Shown: positions 43,801-53,485 of the stretch, in pieces
How positions within the stretch are numbered: the first letter of the stretch is position 1
Layout of the letters: every line of letters begins with the position of its first letter
NCBI GenBank assembly: GCA_002049455.2
Contig: KV918813.1
Location: 248,001-312,000 of the forward strand
DNA from: Porphyra umbilicalis
Lineage: Eukaryota > Rhodophyta > Bangiophyceae > Bangiales > Bangiaceae
DNA: 64,000 nucleotides
Reading direction: 5' to 3'
Made by a program: the position numbers and the translations under genes
The notes under the pieces: generated by a model
The model's database searches: none
What the model was told of the DNA's origin: nothing
The model's input: the letters and a program-made list of their open reading frames with translations, nothing else

Positions 43801-44515
43801 GCGTCGCAATGTGAGGGGCCGTTGAGCCAGACGCTGACACACGCCCCGCTGTTCGCTGCTGTCCGCCGTTCTCCCGTGGTTGGCTTCTGGCCCCGCAGGT
43901 AAGCCCCCCCCACGACTCGGCTTCCGTCTGGTACCGAGTACCCCCAGATTCAGACTGCAAACTGCCAAGGCGGTTGTCCTAACTGGCGAGTATTGCGAGA
44001 GATTTGCCAAAAGAGCTGCCCGGAGAGGTGGCGACTACTACCGGACCAGCCGCGACTTCTGCGTCCGGCCGACCAATGTCAAGTTTTGCGGCGGCGACAG
44101 CGGCGGCGCTATGTACACCCTCGGCAAGCAGGGCGGCAAGACGGTCGCGGTCGTCCACGGCATCTATACGGTATGTCTCGACGAAGCTGGCAGGGAGCTG
44201 GGGAGGCGGGGGGGGTGGGGACAGGAGGGAAGCTTGCGTGTAGACGTGGGCGTCAACACGGCGTCGAGGGTGGGACTCGCCTTGGGGTGGCGGGGCCGCA
44301 CCAACAAGCACCAGACTAACAGACGACAAACCAATCGCCGCGGTGCTCGTGCGCTTTGCTCTGCTTGCCGGCCCGTGCAGGACGGCTTACAACGGGACGC
44401 GCTGTGCCGAGTCGACGCGCGCTTCAACGAGTGCGGGTGCAACACGCGTGGGATCGCGGTCTTCATCAGGCTCCACAAGGAGCTGCGCTGGATCCGCTCG
44501 CGCATCAGGAACTGA
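40852..44515 (+). CDS. Secreted trypsin-like serine protease A, exon 4 split by a transposon
   Basis: S1 (chymotrypsin-fold) protease with signal peptide MAVARALLLVQALLLASLVSA. Exons: 40852-41024, 41219-41262, 41431-41564, 41709-43716 (interrupted by the element at 41785-43606), 43899-44170 and 44381-44515. Donors are GTACGT, GTGCGT, GTAAGT, GTACGT and GTATGT. Without the element and one CA the product is 313 aa. Catalytic triad: His86 in LTAAHC, Asp140 in VDLAIL, Ser246 in CGGDSGGAM. The element sits two codons after the catalytic Asp, so this allele is probably null unless the element is removed from the RNA. Intron 5 is a multiple of three without a stop, so exons 5 and 6 read as one ORF. 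Exon order, phases and the sizes of exons 1 and 2 (173 and 44 nt) match gene B. The physiological substrate is unknown. Confidence 0.85.
41783..43608. mobile_element. 1.82-kb non-autonomous TIR DNA transposon, copy 2
   Basis: The element spans 41785-43606 (1822 bp), flanked by CA at 41783-41784 and 43607-43608. The ends CACAGCGCGTTG and complement CACAGCACGTTG are the same as in copy 1. The insertion is in exon 4 of protease A. Removing the element and one CA restores GACCTCGCCATCCTACG, which reads DLAILR and aligns with DLAVLY in the paralogous gene B. This fixes the boundaries and the 2-bp target duplication independently of copy 1. Confidence 0.93.
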
Positions 44516-47379
44516 GGGCGCCCCCCCCCCGGGCCGGCCGCCGCCGCCACGCATCCACGGCGGGTGTGCGTCCCCGCGCGCCACGTCGACTCGAGTAAAA
44601 CTCGCCTTTCTCCTTGGACCTGTGTGCTCGTGCAAACGCACACCCGGCCAGCCCCCATCGTCACTGTCCCGCACCCTCCGTCTGGGTGGACGCGCACCGC
44701 CGCCGCCCCCCCACCACCGCCGCCTCTGTGTCCGCCGCCCCTTCCCCCGCGCCGCCCCCCGCCACACACACTCGCAACCCAGCGGCGGCGCGGGCCGACG
44801 CGCGTGACGCGACGCCGCGGCAGTGCGGCGGGGGGGGGGGCAGGGGGAGCACGCGCCAGACGGCGATCGAGGTGGTCGTCCAAAGCCCCAAGACGATGCG
44901 CAACCAGGCATTGTAGCATGGGGTGGGTGGGCGTACAGTGCCATGGGAGTGTTGCCTGCACACCCGTTGGATGATCCTCACGAGAGAATGGGGGGAGGAG
45001 GGAGTGTCCCCCTCCGCAGTGGAGGTGGTGCCGAAGACTGTGTCGCCCTCCCCGCCGCCGCCGCCGCCTCCGCCACCAGCGCCGCCGCCACCGCTGTTCG
45101 CTGCCGCTGCTGCCACTACCTCCGCCACCGCCACCGCCACCGCCGCCGCCGCCGCCGCCGCCACTGCCCGCCGCGGCGGTCGAGACAGCCAGACCGCCCC
45201 GGCGCCCCAATGTCTGCCTCCGCGAGGCGGCGGCGGCCGACACGCCCGTGACGGCGGTGCGGCGGCGGTCCGCGCTCCGTCTCGGCGGCCACGACGCTTG
45301 CCACGGCGCCGCACCGGCGCACGCAGGTGCCGACTGCCGGCGCTCGCCGCCGCCACGGCGGCCTCGTCGACGCGGCTGCACCGACAGCGAGTGCCGCGCG
45401 TGCGAAAGACGATGTCCTGGTGCCTGATGGAGGTGGCCCCAAAGACAAGGAAGCATGCAGGAGCAAGTTGGATCGGGGTGCCGCCCTCGGCCGGCGGTGG
45501 TGGCAGCGGTGGCGGTCCCCCGCCGGCGGTCCCCTCCGGCGGTCCCCCGCCGGCGGTCCCCTCCGGCGGTCCCCCGCCGGCGGTCCCCTCCGGCGGTCCC
45601 CCGCCGGCGGTCCCCTCCGGCGGTCCCCCGCCGGCGGTCCCCTCCGGCGGTCCCCCGCCGGCGGTCCCCTCCGGCGGTCCCCCACCGGCGGTCCCCTCCG
45701 GCGATCCCCCACCGGCGGTCCCCTCCGGCGATCCCCCGCCACCCCGCCCCGGGCGGTCACGCCCCACAGGATGAAACAGCGGCCACCCGCCACGGCGCAC
45801 AGGAGGGTCTGTCGGAACTGTCGATTTTGGCGCACTGGAGTGGGACATTGGGCATGGTGTCGCCTCAATTCCCTGGCCTTGAGGACAGGGTGCTCTCAAA
45901 GTGTAGTGATGCACACATATACTTAGATCAAGGGACTTGCTCTCCGTTTTAGATGTGGCAGTCTGCATTCGTGTCCTCAGGGATCTGAGGGGTCGCGATG
46001 ACGGTATAAGCGAATAGAGTTACGTGGCTGAGAAGGACTGTCCAGCCACAAGGGTCACAGGGCCCGGACGGTGCCTGGCGTGCCCGGTGTCGATACGTCG
46101 CCGAGCGCGCCACCGCCCTAAAGGCTAGGGTATTGCACGTACGTGCCTGGAATTAGCAATTATCCTTGATGCCTTTGTCGGCCGTGCAGCTGGGTGCGGC
46201 GACAGTTTTCTCCATGCAGCGTACCTGAGACCTCTTTAGGAAGACTCTCATGCACATAGTGGAGAGAGTCCTGCTGACAAGCCCTGTGGTGACCTCGATA
46301 GAAACGCATGCAGTAGGGACAAAACTCGACCTGGACGACGCCACTTCTCGATTGACATTGGGCGAATGGCCTGCCCTGAGTCTAGTTTTGGCATCAGAAT
46401 CGCTCAACAACGAGCAAATCAGCTGCCAAAAACGGGCGGTGGCGATCGTGCGGTGCGGTGTCCAAGTGACTCGACATCCGGATCCCTGCGGCGAACGCGG
46501 GCGGGAGCAAGACGCTCCGATCGGAAATCACTAGAAGGGCTCTGTGGACGCGGAATTGCACCGATCCGGCCATGTACTTTTTCCTGCTCTTTTCCAGGCA
46601 AACACGCTGTTCTCGTCCAGGAGTGCTCCGTTTGAGGCGCACAAGACATCGTTGGAGAGCTGATGAGTTCACGAGTCCAGTGGTGTGACTCATACCGCGC
46701 TGATATGCTTTGTTTATTTTATAAAAAACAGTGAACTGCGCCGTAGGCGGTTCCGGAGCATCCCCAGGAACCCGATTTCATATGTAAACACTGTGGATTT
46801 CCCACACAACCCCGATTTGCTAAGAACTGGTGCAAGTGTCAAGAACTGGTGACAGACGGATATCACCGTGGCCTCTCGTTCGTGGGCAATCAGGATCGAG
46901 CGATCGGCCGGGGGCCGGCCAGCGTACATGGGCCCTCGAGGCTCCCGCTGCAAAATGGGATATTGCCCTTGAGACTCGCGTTCCTCCCGCTTGCGGCTCA
47001 CGATCCTTCGTGAGCCGGTAGATTGTATCAAATACACCACCGTGGCCCGGTCCGGCGAGCACAGCCCGCGCCAGGCCCTCCCGGCAGTGCTTCTGAATCA
47101 AATGGGCGGCGTCCTGGCGGTCGCAGGCGCCGGTCGGCCGAACTTTCGGGTCTGAGGCAAGCACTGGTTTCTTTGAACTTGACCGTCCCGCGCTTGGTTG
47201 CTCCTCCCCCTGGGGTTCCGCCACCAGCCCCTCGGCGGGTGCATTGGTGGATGCGAGGCCGCCGACTGACCGATTGCCGGGCGTCCAGGTGCCCTTCTGG
47301 GCAGCGACGACGCTGGGAGATCTCTGAAAGGATGGCTGTTTAACAGGATCTGTCCGCCGCCCGCCAGGCCCAAGTCTGG
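44516..47379. other. Inter-gene region between protease units
   Basis: GC-rich to about 45775 (includes the 27-bp minisatellite and a GCC-type tract near 45050-45165), then average composition to 47379. No ORF with recognisable motifs. A sequence resembling the end of the pogo-like element (ACTGGTGACAGACGGATA) lies near 46845-46862. Confidence 0.5.
45517..45737. repeat. 27-bp minisatellite, about 8 copies
   Basis: Unit CCCGCCGGCGGTCCCCTCCG plus GCGGTCC, nearly perfect, with drift only in the last two or three units (GATC for GGTC). It is open in all frames, giving for example GGPPPAVPS repeats, but lies in no supported gene. Confidence 0.9.
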
Positions 47380-48338
47380 GGCGCTGTGCAAGAGCACAGC
47401 GGCGGCGGTCCGCCCAGCCGCCCACAGAGGTGCCGACCACGGGTTTGCCAATTGCAGTGCAGCATGCGTCATTGTGCAACCCGTCGCAGGTCACCGGCGA
47501 CCGCAATCGTCCACGCCCCGTCCCAGCCGTGTCCCTCCACACATCAACGCCGCGGTTCGCCCTGGCCACCCACGCGTCCCTCTGCGGAGCAATGGAGATC
47601 GTTGGCATTGGCGGCAGCCTCACACGATGGCGGGGCTCGTGACGAGACGCATCTGTCGTGCGCAGTCGGCTGCCGGCTGTTTGTGAGCGAGACAAAACCC
47701 AATCGGCGGGCGGCCGCATGACACGCCGCCATCAAGGATGCGCACCCACTCGATAGTTGATCGGGGCCCCTGCACCGGTGGAGGTTGCTGTATGGGATAG
47801 AGAAAGCCTCACGGTCTGCCCCTCCTGCGGTTGATGGCCACGGTGGCGTGATGGGGACTCATCGACCATCGGAAGGCCTCGTGGGTGGTCTGTCGGGCCT
47901 CGCGGCCGAGGCCCGACAAAAAAGATAGTTTGGGAGCCACAAGCCATCCCCCCCTTTTCCTGCTCTGGACACTCACACAGACCCGTGGAGACGTGTCTAG
48001 CGGTGGTATGCGCTGACCGCGCGATACACCGCCGCCGGCCGGGCGGCGGGTGGACCCGATGCGGCCAAGGACGGCCGCCTCTCGCACGTCGACTTTGTGG
48101 GGTGGTTGCCCTTTTCCATCCGACGCGGCGGGGTGGTCCGTCTGCGCACAGCAGAGAGCGTGACCTTGGGGACTGCTGGTGGTCGTAGCGGCGCCCAATT
48201 CCGCCGATTGGGTCTCGACCCGTAAAGGATACCGTGGACCGTTCAAATGGGCGGCTTTGTTAGCGTCAGGCTCGTCTACGAGCAAACTAGCTGCCGTTGC
48301 CCCAAGATTGTCTGCCGTTTCCCCCCTGCTGCTTCACG

Positions 48339-50226
48339 ATGGCTGTCGCTCGTGCGATGCTGCTGGTGAAGGCGCTGTTCCTTGTATCCCTCGCCTCGGT
48401 GGTCACCCCTTTGGACGGCGCACCAAGCGGCCTTGCCGTCATCCCGCAAGTGGTGGGTCCGGCAACTAAGCCGGTGACAAAGCCGAATGAGCTGGCGCAG
48501 GGCGCCCCATTGTACGTTGTCTCTATGGGTGAGGAGGCAATTGACACTCAACGTGCCGACTCCTGTGCCCGCTCTTCCAAGCTACGTCGGCCCGACTTTT
48601 GGATCCCTACGTGGGGCCGGAGGACTTCAACTCACCCCATAGGCCCTCTTGTGCGCATTGCTTGCTCTCTTGAGGTTCCTTTCTGCAACCCACCGGGCCG
48701 AGTAGCCATGTCCGACTCAACACACCACAGGTCGGAATTCAGTGCGGAGGTGCGTTGACAGCCTTTCTTCCTCGCGCAGTTGAGCCGTGTGATGCTGACA
48801 AAGAGTGCTTCTGACGGATGCTGGAAGATGCAGACACTGTTCAAGCGCCCCATCTAACTGACCCGCTCGTCCTGGTCTATCGCATCTGGAGTTGTTCTCG
48901 CTCACTCGCCTTGTTTCATGGTCGCATAGGCGCATTGATCGGTCGCCGCACGGTACTTACTGCCGCCCACTGTGTGGACCCCCGTTTGGGTGGACCGAGC
49001 GATGCCGACCTCAAGAAGAGCTTTGTGCGCGTCGGTGGCAACCAACGCACCAAAGGTCGTCAATACAAGGTACGTACGCATCTCTTTACGCCCGCCGCCT
49101 CTCCGAGGCATGGCACTCGCCTCTGGTCGTCAATGGTACGCCCACTGCCTCGCGGCGGGCAGCGCTTGTAAACCTCCCGTTGATATGGAGGAAAGTGTGC
49201 CACTGACATGATGGCTTTCGTCCTTGTGCCTGGCATCCATGGCGCCTTGAGTTCTTTCTATGCGTTTGCCGCCGAGCGCATCAGGTGCAAGGCTACCAGG
49301 TCCACCCCAGATCCATTGCCACCGGGGAGTACTGGCCCGTCGACCTTGCCGTCCTGTACCTAAAGGAAGCTATCGACCTCGACAAGCGTCGGGACGTGGC
49401 GGTCGCCCAGTTGGGTAAGCGCGGCCAGATCAAGGCCAACCAGCTCGTCTCTTTTGCCGGTACGTTCCATTGGGGGGCGGTCTCGGCCATCTGGGTGGGC
49501 GCGCCGGTGCAGCGGCCGTGCGCTGCAGTGGAAAAGCACCGCGGCGCGGCCGCATGAGGTGCCGTCAAGTCACACGCTCACTCGTGCCCTCCTTGATTTG
49601 CTGTTGTCCCCTGCGCCACTTGCTGTGTCTGACCACCCCCGCAGGTTGGGCCCCCCCCATCTCCATCACTGGGGTGCCCCGCTTTTACTTTGCGCAGACG
49701 CGCGTCGCGACCACCAAGCAGTGCAACACGAGAGCGCCCGAGGAGTGGTTCAACCCTGCCCTCGAGTGGTGCCTGTCTGTCAATGACAAGGCCGCCTTTT
49801 GCGGAGGCGACAGCGGCAGCGCCATGTACACCATTGGCAAGACGGGGGGGAAGCCCACGGCCTTCATCCACGGCATCTACACGGTACGTTGAATGGCGCG
49901 TGACTGCGCTCTGGGGAGAACGGAGGAGGGGGGGGGGGGGGGGTTGCAGGCGTGCGTGCACGCACGTAGCCACGGCGTGGCCGAAGCCGTCTGCTCCGGG
50001 GTGATGGAGCGCGCGACAAGACACCGAGCTAACCACCCGGACACGGAGCGGCGTCGTCGACGTGCGCTGTACGTTACCCTGACTGCTCGGCGCGCAGAGC
50101 GGCGTTCCGCCCTACAACTGCCCCGTGGACACCCTTCTCCCCTGCGCGTGCGATCCGATCGAGCCCGAGTTTTTCATCAAGACGGAGACGCAGCTGGCGT
50201 GGATCCGCCCGCTCATCAAGAACTGA
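48339..50226 (+). CDS. Secreted trypsin-like serine protease B, six exons
   Basis: Intact paralogue of protease A. Exons: 48339-48511, 48706-48749, 48930-49069, 49285-49459, 49645-49883 and 50098-50226 (900 nt, 299 aa). Donors are GTACGT four times and GTGCGT once; the acceptors are mostly CAG, with two TAG. Signal peptide MAVARAMLLVKALFLVSLAS. The mature start APFHVRLNTPQVGIQCGG resembles the trypsin N-terminal strand. Triad: His86 in LTAAHC, Asp139 in VDLAVL, Ser234 in CGGDSGSAM. The last Gly of the usual GDSGG is Ser here, which may affect the oxyanion region but is tolerated in some S1 proteases. Paired Cys and the closing helix (TQLAWIRPLIKN) are conserved with A. It is likely secreted; its substrate is unknown. 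Confidence 0.9.
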
Positions 50227-50889
50227 GGGCGAACGTGGTGGCGAGCAAGACGGGCTGCCACATCGCCGCTCCGACACGAGGCCCCCTCCCCATGTGTTGG
50301 GCACGTGAGAAAATGTTTGATAAGAACCAGAAAAGCTTTGAATAGGACCCCGAAAGGACGTCAAAAGGCACACATGTGGTAGGAACAAACGACAAAACTT
50401 GAATGGCCCTCATCCATTCCTAACATTACTGTTTCTCGAAGTTCATCCGGATCGGTTTCACGGATATAAGCATTGGTTTCGACGCGTTCCAAATGCTGAC
50501 GAATAGTGTGCGTGCGGAAAGGTCCATCCAAGATATCAAGGAAGATAGAGGCAGACTTTACTGGACAGGAGACAAAAGTCTTTTTCGGTATGTATATAGA
50601 TACATATTTTACAAAATTCGTCGGCCGCGTGTGTGTGGCGATTCTCATCCAGCGGGGCAAGTATCCTATCTGCGACCAGCACGGACGGACAGACAGCGGG
50701 CCCGCTGCAGCCTCTGCTGTCGCTCGGCCGTGCTGCTCTCTTCCTCAACGTATCCGTCTGACCTCAATGCTCTGACAAGTTTCTGATGCAGACCATGGGT
50801 CTTCAAGCGTAGTTTTCGTCAAGCGTATTCGCGCGTACTTTTTTCGGGTACATACCCGAATGCTCGACTTTCGCAGCACGCAAGGAGGT

Positions 50890-52540
50890 ACGCTACCCAG
50901 AGGTGTGATTTAAATCATTTCTGGCCCCGGGTAAAGGTGATTCAAATCAACCCTTGATTTTTAATCGTATGAGGCGATTTTTATTGATTTAAATAATGGG
51001 GCGTGATTTAAATAATTTAGGCTAGTTATGCGTGAAAATAAATACATGTACCACGTAATAAGCCCTGATAAGGACCATTAACGCTATTGTTTGACTTGGT
51101 GTCGCGTGTGGCGGGCGTCACGGCCGTCGACGTGTCGGGGGGGGGGGGCGTGGCGGACGTGACCGCCGCCACCGCCGCCGCCGCTGCGGACCTGTCGTGG
51201 CTGCCCGTGACTTTGGTGGCGGACGCACTCGGCGCGACGCTAACCGGGTAGCGCGCGGGCGTTGCTGAGGATGCCCCCGCCGACGGCGGCACCACGGACG
51301 CGTTGCTGTCCGCGCTCGCCGCCGCCGTGGCGGGCGGCGCGACGCCGGCGGTGCCCGCCGCCAGTGACCGCCTCGCCGCCCTCACCGCTGTCCGCGCTCG
51401 TCACCCCGCCCCTGCCGCTGCCCGCCGACGGCGCGACGTCACGACTGCCGCCGCCGCCGCCGCCACCGCCGCCGCCGCCGCTGTCGCCGTCGCCGCCGCT
51501 GCTAGCCCCGCCGGTGGCGGTGGCGGCCGCCCTGCACGTCGCCCCCCGCCGCGTTAAAGCCGCCAATGCCGCCGTTGACGCGCCACTTTCCGCCGAATGC
51601 GGCGGGCGGTCCGGGGTGCACATGGTCGGGGGTGCGCCGGCGGCCGCCGCCGCGGCGGCGACGCGGTGGCGCCGTTGCGGGCGCCCGCTTTGCCGCGCTC
51701 ACCACCACGGCGATGGTGCGACCCCTCCTCATCGCCGACGACGTGTCGACGCCCGTGCCGGGTTTCCCGCACCCGCTGCTTGGTGGGCGTCGCCGCCGCG
51801 GGCCCGCCGCCCGTCGCCGTCGGCGGCGGCGGCGGCAAGGATGGTGGCGGGAACCCTCCCCCCCTCTCCTTCGTCCTTCCTGTCCCCGCCGCGTTCGTCG
51901 CTCTCCTGCCGCCCGCGGGCCCCCCCCCCGCTGACCCGCTCCTGGCCACGGCGGCGCTCTCGACGCTCCTCACGGTTGCCGTTGTTCGCGCGGCGTGTGC
52001 GGCGCTCACGCCTGCCTTCCCGCCGTCGCGGCGTTGCGCGTCCCACCCCTTCATGTCGCCGTCACGCCGGCGGTGGCACTGCTGCGGGCGCTCGCCATCC
52101 ACGATGGCGCCCTGTCGGTGGTGGCGGCGGTCGGGTTCTCCCCGCTTGCGACCGCCGCCGCGGCCGCGCGGCCGCTTGATGGGGCGTTTGAGCAAGCCGC
52201 CGCCGGTACGGTTGCTGGCGCCTGCCTCCTCCGCCTCGAAGAGGCCGCCGCCGTCTCTGCGGCGGGCCTCCTCGCTTCTGTCGTGCGGTTGTTGGAGTCG
52301 GCCGCGGGGGACCCCACCGCGGCTGGCACGCCCTCCCTCCGCGTCCGCCTGGCGGGGTGCGCGGCGTTGCGCGCGGCCGCCCGTCGGTCGGCCGGGGTGC
52401 AGTGTCAGGTCTCATCAGTGTAAGCAGGAGAATGCCCATGTGATTTAAATCATGAGACCCTCCGGGTAAATAATTTAAATAATTAAAACCAGCATGATTT
52501 AAATCATAAAAAAATCACCTCCCATCTCTGACGCTACCCG
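50890..52540. repeat. AT-rich direct repeats flanking a GC-rich core
   Basis: Left block 50890-51020 and right block 52440-52540 share ACGCTACCC, GTGATTTAAATCAT and CCGGGTAAA in the same orientation, with several further TGATTTAAAT copies each. They enclose a core of very high GC (51090-52423). Palindromic TGATTTAAATCA arrays are typical of subterminal repeats in some TIR elements. I cannot fix ends or target duplications. Confidence 0.55.
51090..52423 (+). pseudogene. Coding-like GC-rich fragment between AT-rich repeats
   Basis: Several segments look like a real, Ala/Leu-rich helical protein but lie in different plus frames: ALLSALAAAVAGGATPAVPA, TTTAMVRPLLIADDVSTPVP, ADPLLATAALSTLLTVAVV, VAVTPAVALLRALAIHDGAL and GACLLRLEEAAAVSAAGLLA. 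The last ORF (51995-52423) is 142 aa. The pattern of short amphipathic helices is compatible with HEAT/ARM repeats; I recognise no specific family. It could be a host gene fragment captured by the flanking repeats, or a host exon with repeats inserted on both sides. Confidence 0.4.
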
Positions 52541-52783
52541 GTGATTTGGCCCACTCGAAGGTTCGCTTGAGGTGACTTTAATTGGGTATTTTCTGACGTA
52601 CGCAACACACTGTGACGGAGCTGCTTCCTTAAAGAATTCTAACCCCAAAATCGAATTTTCTGAAGGACCGTTCGCCAGATTGTCTTATATCGGTTCCAGG
52701 ATTGTCGACAGCAGATGATTGAACAGACACGCAGACTGTCCCCGGTTGCGCATGGGACCATCAACACGATGGTCATCGGGAAC

Positions 52784-52916
52784 TATTGTGCTTCTCACAA
52801 AAACTGGATCCGCAACATCCGCTTCAGCATCATTAACCGCCCCCTGAGCCAATGAAACAGTGATTTTGCAACGGAAGCTGATGCACCGAGGTCCAGTTTT
52901 TGTGAGAAGCACAATA
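52784..52916. repeat. Perfect 25-bp inverted repeat (hairpin), 83-bp loop
   Basis: Arms 52784-52808 and 52892-52916 are exact reverse complements (core GTGCTTCTCACAAAAACTGG). A second small palindrome (AAACGGTCCG, T, CGGACCGTTT) lies at 53016-53036. These may be parts of a fold-back element or terminal structure of the adjacent transposase-bearing element. Confidence 0.75.
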
Positions 52917-53485
52917 ACAGAATGGATCGACTCTTGCTGATCCTCAGACACTTATGACATGGGCCAGCACATAAGTCTTTGAGACGGTCGTCAGAACTAA
53001 CCGCAACCAGTCGGCAAACGGTCCGTCGGACCGTTTGACGGACAGCCCCTGGGACGGTCCGTTCAACTTGTCGGCTGGACATGCAGGGCATGACTTTTGG
53101 GAGTGCGGTCTTGAACCCATTCAGGTGGGCTCCTCGGAAGACGATCAGCTCGACAGGTCAGGCGCACGTCCTGCGGATAGGGGTACCAAACGTGCCTGGC
53201 ATCAGACAGGTCCGAGAGGTCCCTCACTGAAGCTGTAAGCAACATCTTGGAATGCTCAGGCCGTTGGCTGCTCCCTGTACCCCCTTCCGCCCCATGAGTC
53301 GAGCCCGTCCGCCGTCCAGTTACTGGCACTGTCAAAGAGAGCAAGTCTATTGATCGGAGCTATGGGCATGAATGGGTCAAAGAGACGGAAGCGTGGACCT
53401 CGTGCGTCCGCTTACTTTTCTTTTGAGAGTGATGAGTCTGTGCCTCTGCCTCGTCACTCTGTGGGACAAGCGTCTGCTCATGTGA

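Larger units (their letters stand above)
39780..50226 (+). repeat. Old tandem segmental duplication carrying two protease genes
   Basis: Unit 1 runs from about 39780 to 44515 (including the inserted transposon) and unit 2 from about 47380 to 50226. Beyond the genes, about 1 kb upstream of each start codon is recognisably related. For example, GGTGCCGACCACGG is at 39838 and 47428, GACGCATC near 40062 and 47646, and CCCCTGCACC near 40179 and 47767. Divergence is substantial, so the duplication is old relative to the transposon insertion in unit 1. Confidence 0.75.

Noticed and set aside
45517-45737. 27-bp repeat as a CRISPR array or coding repeat
   Set aside because: There are no spacers, and no supported gene covers it. 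It is open in every frame because the unit length is a multiple of three.
46780-46850. Apparent zinc-knuckle-like CKHCGFPTQPRFAKNWC
   Set aside because: The spacing does not fit CCHC, the frame is short and isolated, and no gag-like sequence surrounds it.
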